Shown piece by piece: positions 23,415 to 33,496 of a DNA stretch of 64,000 bases. The notes under the pieces were generated by a model, which did not search any database, had not been told where the DNA came from, and saw nothing but the letters and a program-made list of their open reading frames with translations. Position 1 is the stretch's first letter. Each line of letters begins with the position of its first letter. The position numbers were made by a program, and so were the translations under genes. Origin of the DNA: Roridomyces roridus (Eukaryota > Basidiomycota > Agaricomycetes > Agaricales > Mycenaceae). The stretch spans positions 806,001 through 870,000 of the forward strand of contig JARKIF010000007.1 in the NCBI GenBank assembly GCA_029378245.1, in the 5' to 3' direction.

Positions 23415-25082
23415 TTATAATACTACTGCAGGTTTGGGCCCGTCAGGCAACCCTGTCCACGGTGAATATTTTTGGATCTTGGGTGGTGTATAAGTAACAG
23501 CGAAATCAAGTCCATTCTCGATGAGCGGTGAAAGCGCTTCGCGAATGTCCAAGTCCATCGCCCTCTCAAAGTTGATTTTCACGCGCTTGAGGGTGGTGGC
23601 TCGGGTAGTGATGAATTGGAGCAGAGTTTCGTCGGTCATGCCTTCTTCCCCGGCTACGGCAATGTCGAAGTCGCGGAGGAGGGGAAGAGGTATTGTCAAC
23701 CCCGGCAACACAAGGGAAGCCAAAAAATCCACTGGTGAGTCTGCTACGTAGTAACTTGAAGTGCGAGCCTTGTCTGCGTCGATATGAAGGTGTTGGAGAG
23801 TACGCGGGAGATGGAGCAGTATTTGTGTGAGTGACGACAGGCTGATGCAACTCGTCGTGAGTGATAGACTCTCTAGGAGAGTTAAATTGGCCAAGAAGCG
23901 GATGAGAGATGGCTCTGGGAAAGAATCTCTACGGGCATTTCCCCAAGAGTCTCTCATTTCCCGAAGTGTGAGATCCTTGAGCTGCGGCACGCCAATCCTT
24001 TGGAGAAAGGCGGATAATGTGTTGCCATATCCCGATAGATGAAGCGTCTGGAGAAGGTGGTGGTCCACGAAGGGGAGTTCCCCGAGATCTGAGATGTCTG
24101 AAAAGTAATCTGCAAGCGCGAACGAAAGGCTGCGGAGCTGAACGCATCTTGACATGGCCAATAAGCCTGCCTCGATTTTAAGACGGGAGCGATCCCCTGT
24201 CCGAATGAGGTCCTCATCTGGAAAAGGAAGATTGGACAGGAGTGTGAGGCGAGTCCACTCGATGGGTAGCTGAGGCAAGTCAGAGCCTGCCCCATTAACG
24301 ACAACAACTTTAATAGTGGCACCCGCAAGGAATGATAAGGTGTCCCATGCGAAGCCCGACGAGCCCCATCCAACCTGATTATATTGCAGTTCGACGCTCT
24401 GCAGTTCGGGAACATCCGCAGCGCTGAGCTGTACTAGCTCCTGAAAGGCGGGATCAGTGGCCGCAAAACGGATGTGCTGCCAACGGGAAGCCAGCGAAAA
24501 GATGGTCTGAATGATAGAGTGGGACGGCATATAACCCAACTCGATGTCATATTGCAACGAAATAGATAGTGGGCAGTGACCAGCCCGCTCTAGCCATGTC
24601 CAGACAACATCCTCAACCAGTGCAGCCCTTGGTTCCTGAGGAGCGACGGGCCACACAGGCTCGGATTCCTTCGGCCGAGGTGGCTCCCCGGGATCCACAA
24701 TATGGAGGCTTGCCCAGAGGCGAGGGGTCGCAAGAGACAATGTCCTCCAGGCGCTGCATACGCGTCCCAGGAGAAGCGGCGCCTCGCTCGCGTCCATGAC
24801 ACAATTGCGGTGAGTCGGGAGACAGGCTTTGAATATTTCCTGCACTACATCTGCTGGCATGCGCCGAATGGGCGAGAGGAGGGCCTCGTGGGCCTGCACA
24901 TAAGTTTGAAGGCCCTCGCGCTTTTCAAGTAACTTGCTGAGAGCCTGCTGGAGCTCGGCGATTTTGGTGTCAAGACGTTTCATTTGGAGAAGAGGTTCTA
25001 TGAGAAGAGTTTTAATCGCAATGGTTTCGTCGACAGTCGGGCAGTAGTTGGTGCCCAGCTTAGAGGTAAAGGGAGAATCCAT
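23415..25082 (-). CDS. F-box protein, copy A of an inverted pair
   Basis: Single-exon gene of about 555 aa. The start was set at the Met of MDSPF, conserved with copy B; 36 further in-frame codons lie upstream. A coiled coil (residues 20-60) precedes the F-box: LLSPIRRMPADVVQEIFKAC, then a 13-residue insert and APLLLGRVCSAWRTLSLATPRLWASLHI. The rest is LRR-like, with leucine-spaced segments such as LRSLSFALADY and LESLSLTTSCISL. F-box proteins bring targets to SCF ubiquitin ligases through Skp1; Agaricomycetes have hundreds of this type. The target is unknown. Confidence 0.85.
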   Translation of the reverse strand: MDSPFTSKLGTNYCPTVDETIAIKTLLIEPLLQMKRLDTKIAELQQALSKLLEKREGLQTYVQAHEALLSPIRRMPADVVQEIFKACLPTHRNCVMDASEAPLLLGRVCSAWRTLSLATPRLWASLHIVDPGEPPRPKESEPVWPVAPQEPRAALVEDVVWTWLERAGHCPLSISLQYDIELGYMPSHSIIQTIFSLASRWQHIRFAATDPAFQELVQLSAADVPELQSVELQYNQVGWGSSGFAWDTLSFLAGATIKVVVVNGAGSDLPQLPIEWTRLTLLSNLPFPDEDLIRTGDRSRLKIEAGLLAMSRCVQLRSLSFALADYFSDISDLGELPFVDHHLLQTLHLSGYGNTLSAFLQRIGVPQLKDLTLREMRDSWGNARRDSFPEPSLIRFLANLTLLESLSLTTSCISLSSLTQILLHLPRTLQHLHIDADKARTSSYYVADSPVDFLASLVLPGLTIPLPLLRDFDIAVAGEEGMTDETLLQFITTRATTLKRVKINFERAMDLDIREALSPLIENGLDFAVTYTPPKIQKYSPWTGLPDGPKPAVVL

Positions 25083-25346
25083 GGTGCAGCCAGAAATCGC
25101 GGCGGATACGCGATGGAGATCAAGAGAGGATTGACGGCAGCAAGGAGCCACTTGTTTGCTGCTCAACCTCAGCTTGACCTCAGCTTTCATTCAACTCAGA
25201 GTCACGGAAGGTGCCATTAACCGCATGATTATTTTACGTTTTATACAAGACGTGGGTCCGTACGACTAGGTAGTCTAGGGACACTGGTAGTGGTTGATAC
25301 AGTTGGGTTGGTATGAAACCGTATTGGATACAGAATGAATACAGTA

Positions 25347-25939
25347 TCATGCAGATGACACGGACGAGGATACGGAGGCCCTGCGGTGGGAGCCTGATGT
25401 CCTAGGACAGAAGCGGTATGGGTGCAGACGAGCGCCGTGCGGGGCGATCTGCCGCTGGCGCAGACGCTCGACAGCGCGGCCGGTGAGCAGCAGGCTCTTG
25501 GCAGCGGGGTCGGCGGGGACGACGACGATGGCGTCGGCCTCTTCCAAGGAGGAGGGGAAGAGGGACAGTTTTCTGTGGGGAGAGGTTTTGTAGGGACTGC
25601 AGCTGGAGCTGGAGCTCGCGCTGAGGAGGCTGGAGCTGCTCGCGTCGGAGGGCGTGGGGGAAGGCGTGCGTGATTGGGAGGTCGTCGATGAAGACGTTGA
25701 CACTCGGCGGCTGTTAATGTGCGGCCAGGAGTGCTGTGGGACATGGAGACGCGGGCGTGACTGGAAGTAAATGTAAGGAGAGGGTCAGATAGAAACGGAA
25801 GTAAACGCACTGAATGTTCGTGCAAGTCGTAATGCGAAACCTCTCTGGGGCTCTTCGCGCAAGAAGGCGGGAGCAGGTTAAGGGTGCGAAGGGGTGGCAG
25901 CGTAGGACGCTGGGACGAGGCAGAGTACGTGGAAGACAT
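25347..25939 (-). CDS. Ser-rich protein, 180 aa, unknown
   Basis: Two exons (25939-25811, 25760-25347) join in phase. The N-terminal third is Pro/Ser-rich. The middle is almost pure Ser/Thr/Pro (STSSSTTSQSRTPSPTPSDA, then LLSASSSSSC). A more ordered stretch, EEADAIVVVPADPAAKSLL, follows. It ends SVSSSVSSA. A TATAAGG box 52 bases before the ATG supports the start. No family is recognised. The SRTPSP-type motifs could be phosphorylation sites. It lies near the centre of the inverted P450/F-box duplication. Confidence 0.6.
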
Positions 25940-25990
25940 TGAGTGAGAGTAGTGTCGAGGTCGTTATCCGCCGGGGGTCTAAGGTGCCTG

Positions 25991-25997
25991 CCTTATA
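25991..25997 (-). promoter_or_regulatory. TATA box of the Ser-rich gene
   Basis: TATAAGG on the minus strand, about 52 bases before the ATG at 25939. Confidence 0.5.
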
Positions 25998-26475
25998 TGT
26001 GTCGTGAGATGGAGAATGGGGTATCAAGAAAGCAATGAGAAGTCGGGGAGGGCGGTATCAGCATTGGAGCAAAGTACGAGTAGCTTTATAGTCTTGAATG
26101 GGATAGCCGGACTATTGAGAGAAGCTTAGAAGCGCATGGCACATTGTCAATTGTGGACAAAAGAAAAGAAATTTGTTTGTACAGCGGAGTTTGAATGGGT
26201 GGCCATTGTCGTTATTATGTGTCGAGTTTTCGCTTGTATATCCGCGCCAGTCGATACAATAGTCGTTCCTGAATGCCGTCGAGAGTTTACTTCTTGGCTG
26301 TCGTGGCAGTTGAGGACAACAAGGGCGCAGAGCGTCGTGACAATTGTGGATGTGTTGGCACTTGTTGTGGCTACTTCCTTTTTCGATCTTCCATTATGGC
26401 TGAGCTCCCGCCAAAAGTCACTATTGTATGCTGCCTAGCTCGCTTCTGCTCCATTCTTGACGCGGCTTTCCCAAG
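25998..26475. other. Divergent intergenic region at the palindrome centre
   Basis: About 480 bases between the minus-strand Ser-rich gene and the plus-strand AC19 gene. No gene or repeat was seen. Confidence 0.4.
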
Positions 26476-26986
26476 ATGAAGGGTGCGACGCCCGATCTCT
26501 CGGCTGCAACGTACCAGATTCACGACGAAACACACACCATCGGCAATGCTCTTCGCTGGATGCTCATGAAAAAGTCCGTGCTGCTTTGTACTGCCCAGAT
26601 CGACTCTCACGACAGTGCCGGCCCTTTAGCCCAAAGGTCGAGTTCTGTGGTTACAGGCAAGTTTCCGGCGTACTCCGTGGTCGTGGACTGCTTTGTCGTC
26701 ACGTCCATCGCGTCCCTCCTTTGTGGTCAGAGGTTAATCGCTTTCCCAGCGCGCCGCATCCGTCGGAGAACGTCATCAACGTTCGTATCCAGATGTACGG
26801 TGCGTTTCACTCTGTTTCTGTTTGCGAGACGAGATGGCTCAAGTTGATCATCCAGACAACCTTTCCTCGCTCTCGGCTCTGATCACTGCGCTCTCCGACC
26901 TGGACGACCTCGCCGTGACCATCGAGGAAAAATACGTCGCGTCATTGAACTCGGGCAACTACGAGCGCTGGGATGAGCGCAGTTGA
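26476..26986 (+). CDS. RPC19: RNA polymerase I and III subunit AC19 (RPAC2)
   Basis: Four exons (26476-26573, 26630-26656, 26750-26799, 26856-26986) give 101 aa. It has the RpoA/Rpb11-type dimerisation fold: TYQIHDETHTIGNALRWMLM, KNPKVEFCGYSAPHPSE and NVINVRIQMYDNLSSL. It pairs with AC40 to form the assembly platform of Pol I and Pol III in the nucleus. Exon 2 is only 27 bases. The intron after it starts with GCAAGT, not GT; the conserved GYS-PHPSE junction fixes this choice. Essential housekeeping gene, apparently intact. It is single copy although it sits within an inverted duplication. Confidence 0.92.
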
Positions 26987-27256
26987 TGAGCAACGCATTC
27001 AATATCAAGGCTCTCGTCGTACGCATGACGAAGTTTCTTGGGTCGCTTCAGCTCGTTTCGAGCAGGTGTAATGACACACCACTCGGGGGACCCGACTTGT
27101 CTGGTGGACATTGGGGTGGCCAGCGTTGCGATACATTTTGAGTGGAAGATCTAGCAGGAAACCTGTAGACTACCTTGTAACAATGCTTTCGAGATAAGAT
27201 GTACTCGTCTGGCCATCAAAATAATAGGCGCCCGTTCTTTGCTTTCACGTCAAACC

Positions 27257-28987
27257 ATGGATTCTCCCTTTGCCTCCAAGCTTAAAACCAACTACTGTCC
27301 GACTGTCGACGAAACTGTCGAGATTAAAGCTCTCATCGCAGAAAATCAAGCTCGAATGGAGCATCTTGAGAGCAGAATCGCAGACGCGCAGCAGGTTCTC
27401 AACAAGCTACTCGAAGAGCGCGAGAGCCTTGATTTCAACTTGGACTCGCACGAAGCCCTCCTCTCGCCCATTCGGCGCATGCCAGCAGATGTAGTGCAGG
27501 AAATATTCAAAGCCTGTCTCCCGACCCACCGCAATTGTGTCATGGACGCGAGCGAGGCGCCGCTTCTTCTGGGACGCATATGCAGCGGTTGGAGGACACT
27601 GTCTCTTGCGACCCCTCGCCTCTGGTCCAGTCTCCACATTGTGGATCCCGGACAACAGTGGTCTGAGGAGAATGGCTCGTTGGCGATAAATCACTGGCAT
27701 GCAGGATGGGGCGGGCCCGTGGAGCCACCAATGACCGCGGTGGACCGCCCCAGGGTTTCCCTGATTGCCAACGCCATCCAGGAATGGTTTGAGCGGTCTG
27801 GTCAATGCCCACTTTCCATATCTTGGCATTTGGATTGTCGCCACCGACACAATTCCGCGGCTGCGAATTCGAGATGCATCGTTGAGGCCGTCTTTTCGCG
27901 AGCCACCCGTTGGCAGCACATAAAGTTCACCATAGGTGATGCGGTGCTGGAGGATTTGGCCCAGCTCAGCGTCGCAGACGTGCCCGAACTGAAGTGCGCT
28001 ACATTGCAGCAGTCTCCTGAAGGATGGGGAAACTCGGGCGGGCACTTTACGTGGGACCGTTTGCGCATATTTCTGAATGCCAAGGTCACCGCCGTGGCTG
28101 TTTCGGGACTTGGCCTTGTCTTGCCGCAGCTGGCACTGCCGTGGACCCAGTTGACTGCCCTTTCCACTTTTCCCACTGCTGGGAGGGAGATCCCTGTCTC
28201 TGTCCACAGTGCCATCACGACAATCTCAAGATGCAGTCAACTTCGCAGTCTCTCGCTTTTGCTTGCCAGTGAGGAGTCGACCACCACAGAAATCAGCACA
28301 AGCTCTATTAACGTTGACCTCCCACTCCTTCATTCACTCCGTCTATCAGGCACTGTCGGTGCATCCACCGCTCTCCTCGATAGGATTTCCATACCAAAGT
28401 TGACGGAACTCGCATGGACCCTTCATCCTAACTCGGCCAATGGCGCGGGATGGGGTGGTGTTGAACCCCGCCCTATACCAGCCGAGCCTTTGGTGCGGTT
28501 CTTAACGACACTCCCTCTTCTAGAGAGTCTCTCTCTGACGGCTCGGCAACTCAGTTCGTCGTCAATCAAAGAAGTCTTGCTCAATCTCCCGACGAACCTC
28601 CAAAGCCTCCATGTGTCTGCTAGCTTCAATCATACGCCCTCTTTTGACGAAGACTGCATGGTATTCTTGATGACCCCCGTCAACGTGGGCGTGGATTCAT
28701 CTACTCCGCTGCCTCTGCTCCGCAATTTCCAACTAGACGGCGCGCCGTCGGTTTCAGACGCAACTCTTCTTCGATTCATCACGAGCCGGGCTTCTACCCT
28801 GAAGCGTGTCCATGTCACGTTTGGGAGAGAGATGCAAGTCGACATCCGCCCTGACCTCTTGCCCCTCATTGGGAACGGACTGAAGTTGTTCGTGAACTAT
28901 TACCCTGTCCTTATCGAAAATCACTCGCCGTGGGCTGGTTTGCCTGATGCTCCACAAATATCCACTTGGGGGTTACCCGCTATGTGA
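27257..28987 (+). CDS. F-box protein, copy B of an inverted pair
   Basis: Single exon, about 576 aa, starting MDSPFASKL like copy A. A coiled coil (VEIKALIAENQARMEHLESR) is followed by the F-box LLSPIRRMPADVVQEIFKAC and APLLLGRICSGWRTLSLATP, then LRR-like segments. The F-box region is almost identical to copy A at DNA level, while the C-terminal halves differ strongly. Copy B has an insert after the F-box region (about residues 140-175: EENGSLAINHWHAGW...). Role as for copy A: a presumed SCF substrate receptor. Confidence 0.85.
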   Translation: MDSPFASKLKTNYCPTVDETVEIKALIAENQARMEHLESRIADAQQVLNKLLEERESLDFNLDSHEALLSPIRRMPADVVQEIFKACLPTHRNCVMDASEAPLLLGRICSGWRTLSLATPRLWSSLHIVDPGQQWSEENGSLAINHWHAGWGGPVEPPMTAVDRPRVSLIANAIQEWFERSGQCPLSISWHLDCRHRHNSAAANSRCIVEAVFSRATRWQHIKFTIGDAVLEDLAQLSVADVPELKCATLQQSPEGWGNSGGHFTWDRLRIFLNAKVTAVAVSGLGLVLPQLALPWTQLTALSTFPTAGREIPVSVHSAITTISRCSQLRSLSLLLASEESTTTEISTSSINVDLPLLHSLRLSGTVGASTALLDRISIPKLTELAWTLHPNSANGAGWGGVEPRPIPAEPLVRFLTTLPLLESLSLTARQLSSSSIKEVLLNLPTNLQSLHVSASFNHTPSFDEDCMVFLMTPVNVGVDSSTPLPLLRNFQLDGAPSVSDATLLRFITSRASTLKRVHVTFGREMQVDIRPDLLPLIGNGLKLFVNYYPVLIENHSPWAGLPDAPQISTWGLPAM

Positions 28988-29174
28988 TAGATTGTACTGG
29001 AAGGAAGGAAGGAATATATTTGCACCGCAGCGGTCCCAATGAGGAACAAGCGGGTCCCGTTACTAATACACGGCAACCTATGTACCTAACGGACAGTCAT
29101 TTTATTTCTTTTTTTTTGCTTAATCTCATGTGAGGGCAGCTTTGCCCCGGTAGTCAAATTAAAATGAATTTTCT

Positions 29175-31333
29175 TCAAGGACAACTCCCACGTCGACGCA
29201 ATCGCACCCTACAATCCATCGGAACGATCGTCAAACCAGGCTTCCATCTCAGTAACAGCCTCCTCTGCTCCTCGAACGGCTTCTCCACAAGGTGGGATGG
29301 GAGAATGATCTCGTAGCGGCGCACCAGACTTGCGAGTATACAAACGCCCTCTGCGAGTGCGAAGCGCTGCCCCACACAACTCCGCGCGCCACCCGAGAAG
29401 GTAAAGACTATTCATTCGGTTAGAAAGACACATAGCACGCATAGCTGGAGAGGCCATACACGCGTCGCGGGGCCACGAATACGTTTCCGTGTCGATAAAT
29501 CGCTCAGGCTTGAATTCTTCTACATCTTCGCCCCAGTATAATGCTGCCAACGGATGAATGCACCTCCTCAAAATGTCAAATGAACTCACGATTCCGGTGT
29601 AACGCCATAATATCGACGATGACGATGCTCCCTGGCTCTACCGGGATGGAGAATGCCTTGACCTTGTCCGGTTGACCGGCCTTGTTGCGAATAAACCGGC
29701 GGGCAACAAGAGTGGTCTCAGCACGAGTCACTTTGGCGAACCGTGAAAGAGGGGGAAAGAGTCGCATGCTCTCATGCAAGGTCGCCAAGGTGTACACTAA
29801 TTTGGGCATGCATTCCTTGTACGACTGCGAATAATGAGCGGAAACAAAAGAGTGCCTCGAAGGAGTGTTACCGCAGGAGTTGCGATTTCTGGGAGGCCAT
29901 GTGGCCATACATCGAGTGTTTCTTTGAATATTTTGTCTTGGACGTCGGGATAGAGTGCTAATAGTCCTATGGCGAAACTGAGGGCATGTGCAGATGTTTC
30001 TGGAGTATGCGTTAAGAAAAAGGTTAAATAGGAGCAGCCAACTTTTGCTGACCGTGTCCAGCGATCAGGAATGTCTATGGCTAATGTTACCGCATGGATC
30101 GGTCCATGAAAGCGGACTCACAAAGATATCAGAGAGAACCTCGTCGTCCGTGAGACTCTTCCGATCACCATCCAACTCGTTCGTACTAGCCTCGACCAAA
30201 TTTCGCAAAATTCCTGCTCCCATCCCAGAGTCTACTTTCCCATCGACCATCCACGCACGCGACAACGAAACAAGGTCCAGCATATGCACACGGAGCGCCT
30301 CGTACGTGTCGCTGGTCTCTGAGACGATCCTACTCACCCAAGGCAACCGCAGACGCGCGAGCCAGGACGGCGCAAAGGAATTGATCAGCAGGCTCTCGAT
30401 AGCCACGCTCCGCAGCACCGCCGCGCGGAATCTTAGCTTGTGTCCTCCCAGGGTGGCCGTGGAGATATCTTCTTTCCACGGCTCGCGTCTACCAAAGCCG
30501 GCGCATGCCACAATCAACAGTGTGAGCTATCAGAGTTTGTGAGCGTGATTGGCATGTAAAGGGCGGTGTGCCCACCTGGGTCAAGTCCTCGACAGTGCTA
30601 AGGGAGATGGTACCGTTTGAGCCCACTTGCGAATCCAATTCCTCGGTCCACTCTTTCAAAATACGCGTCGTCTCCATCCAGGCCAAGGCGTTAATGCCCT
30701 GCCAGTGGAGTCAATATAAGTACCATAATAATCCTTCAGAGCCGGAAACTTGCCTCGTTAAACGCAGAACCCGCAACACGGCGATGTCGCTTCCACTCGG
30801 CGCCCTCTGTCCCAATCATACTCCTCCCATAGACATGCAAGACCTCGTACTGGGTACTGCTTTAGCATCGGACGAGGATTGATTTGATCCTCACCGCTTC
30901 CACGTCTTTTTCAAAGACAGACACATCACAGGTAATTGCCTTGATTGCCTGAGCGTCCGCAAGCCACAGAGTCGGTGTTGCGCCCCAAGGAAGAACGGAG
31001 CCCAGGGCTGTACTTCCGTACTTATTATAGACTGCGAATTCAGTTCAGAAATGAGTTTGTCGAGATTTGTTGGCGAGACGAACACCGAAATTCAGAGCGA
31101 TAGTACCCAATCTGATAATGGAGAGGAAACCAGCGTCCAACGAAGAGGGACAAGGCACGGAATGGATGTAGCCACAGAATACCAGCGTTCGGACAGCCGC
31201 TGAAGGAGGGATATTGTCAATTACAATATGTAACGGGAAGGCCAATATACCCAAACTCCGGTCGAAAGCTTCGCATAACGGCGCGGGTCACAAAATAAGT
31301 CACCACTGGCAGAAACACGTAGAAAAGCATCAT
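29175..31333 (-). CDS. Cytochrome P450, copy B of an inverted pair
   Basis: Joined exons give the same layout as copy A. The anchor is MMLFYVFLPVVTYFVTRAV, followed by CPNAGILWLHPF, FYNKYGSTALGSV, GTEGAEWKRHR, an AGxET-type helix (around 30010-30060), LHESMRLFPP, WGEDVEEFKPERFID and the heme loop FSGGARSCVGQR. The end is WKPGLTIVPMDCRVRLRRR. The GC-AG intron after AFNE (30753-30699) is at the same position as in copy A. It looks functional. Divergence from copy A is substantial, so the duplication is not recent for this gene. Substrate unknown. Confidence 0.86.
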
Positions 31334-31478
31334 CAAGTCGTGGTCGTGGTTCAAGCCAATCTAGCGCCGCAAGGTCGGCCTTAGCGCGGCCAACAAGCTG
31401 GATGATTTCCGTGAACGATGCATTCAAAAAGAAGTGGTAGATACATTGCAGGCTGCCGATAAAATAACGATAATCAGA

Positions 31479-33235
31479 TTACACGACCTCGTCAACCTTG
31501 GAGCGATTAATACAGAAGCCCTATAGTTCGAATGAGTCTTGGACAGAAGAAAACGAAAGGTCTGACGCACCGGTGTGACCCACTCCTTACATCCACAGCA
31601 CATACCCGCCCAATCGTAGTTGCCCAGCTTCGCACCGCATTTCTTGTTCGGACACACAATCTTGCCAGCAAGTTGCCCCGACTCCAAGAACGGCTCCATC
31701 CATTTCATCTGACAGCCAATTAGCTCTGGAAAGACGAGGGTACAAAGAAACACACCGGCTCAACAAAGTACCCCGAGCACTTGGGGTTGGCAAGGATTGG
31801 TGGGCTAATGGGAAACTGCTTTGGCGGACCTTGCATCGGAGTGAGCGGCGTCATCATGGGATTGCGAATCGCAGCCAGCTTGGGATTGGCGAAAAGTTGC
31901 GCCGCAATGTCTTCCGAGCTCGAAAAGTGCGTAGTCGGAGATTCTTCAGCTTGAGGAGACGTCTCTGCCGGCGGAGACGCAAACACAGCATCGGATAACC
32001 TGCGCCCCAATCGCGCCGCTGCCTGGAAAGTAGTGGTTGATCGCTGTTCATCACTGGGCGCGTCTTCGGGCCCACTGTCGTCCTCTGTCTCAAGAGCGGA
32101 CATGGACAATTGGGACATGGTCAGGTCGGCAACGCCACTAATAAGCGGCCGAAGTCGTGGACGTTGTGGAGGTCCATCGGACACCGAACGCTTTACACCG
32201 TCTGGGGTATCCTCTTGAGGAGGAGGAGGCTCATTGGTGTCCAACGCGGACATGGCCAACGTGTCTGCAAGACCGGAAGGACGACGGGGACGCGTAGACA
32301 CCAAAGATCCCAAACGGGGTCGTGTGGCCATGCTTATCGACGGATGGCGAGAAGTGACTGGTGTGGCGGCTGCAGGGGTAGGAGCTCCCAACTGCCCATG
32401 ATCCAACATGTGCTCACGCGTCGCCAGCTCCTGCCTGCACATCTTGCATCTGATCCTTCGTCGGGGTCCGCCTCCTGGCGTAGCGGGAGCAGAGTCGCTC
32501 GGAGTGCGAGGATATTTAGCAAACATGTCGGTCTCTGGCAGACTCCCGTCACCGTCTACGTAAAATTCATTTCAAGGGAGACAGAGAACGATCGGGAAAG
32601 ACACGCACTCATGACCTCTTCTACCGCCCTCTCCATGTAAAACATGCGCGTCGATTTATCCTTGCGCGAGATCTTGTACGCAGCTTTGTGGAAAATCTCC
32701 AGCTGGACCAAAAACCCAGGATTTGGGCTAGGATGAGTGAGCAGACAGCATTGAACTGCACAAGTTACGCACTCAATGTTGGGTCGGGCTTTGCGTATAA
32801 TATTCAACGCCGACTCGGTGTCGAGCATTTGCGTATACATCAAATACGCCGCGACGATAGTAACACTCCGGCCTGCATTTCTCGCTCAGCCAAGGAACAA
32901 ATCCGGAGAGAAAACGCACTCATTCCGGCCTGGCAATGGACCAACACCCCCCGCCCCTTGTCCAGCTCTGCCTGGATAAAGGTAATAGCGGGTATGAAAT
33001 GGACCAAAATGTCTGCTTCCTCGGTATCGTCCAGTAAAATCTGGTGCCGGATGAAGGTCTAGACGAGACAGTCAAGGGCAATCCAGTGAGCCGGACATGC
33101 AGCACGCACCTCGTGTATTGTGACCCTTCCCCGCATTGCCGTCAGGATACTGTATATGTTATGTGCTTTGAGGGCCTCTGTCTCCTTCGCACTGGGCAGG
33201 TCTCCGACCCATAGTCCAGGAATAACTTCATCCAT
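31479..33235 (-). CDS. YVH1: Dual-specificity phosphatase Yvh1/DUSP12 type
   Basis: Seven exons join in phase to roughly 490 aa. The catalytic domain starts MDEVIPGLWVGDLPSAKE and carries the active site HCQAGMSRSVTIVAAYLMY. The general acid Asp is probably in LLDDTEEAD. A long disordered linker with one CKMC...H motif follows. The C-terminal zinc module contains CSGYFVEPVMKWM, CPNKKCGAKLGNYDWAGMCC and GFCINRSKVDEV. Yvh1 releases Mrt4 from pre-60S ribosomes, and this needs the zinc domain. The first exon donor is at 33110. It seems complete. The linker (about 250 residues) is longer than in yeast. Confidence 0.92.
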
Positions 33236-33496
33236 GTCGGTCAGTAGCAGTTATAACAAGTGCATATAAGGTGAGGAGATGGTTGGTGGAAGAGGAGTGA
33301 GTGGGGCGGCGATCGTGTGTCTCATCTGCCTCCGTTTTATTCACGGGCGGGACTAAAAAATTCGTATCATCAAACGCGTCACTGGCTACAAAATCCTATG
33401 TACAACAATCCAGAACAATCCAGTAAAATAATTATACGAATTAGGTAGAGTAATGGTGGAGCCATCTACTGCGGCTGTAGGCGTGCTACACGGATC

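Noticed and set aside
26476..26986. AC19 gene as a pseudogene
   Set aside because: The unspliced frame looks broken, but four exons with one GC-AG intron restore the whole conserved protein.
29175..31333. P450 copy B as a truncated relic
   Set aside because: The N-terminal anchor and first exons were found at 31333 after choosing the GTTCGT donor; the heme loop and AGxET-type helix are present.
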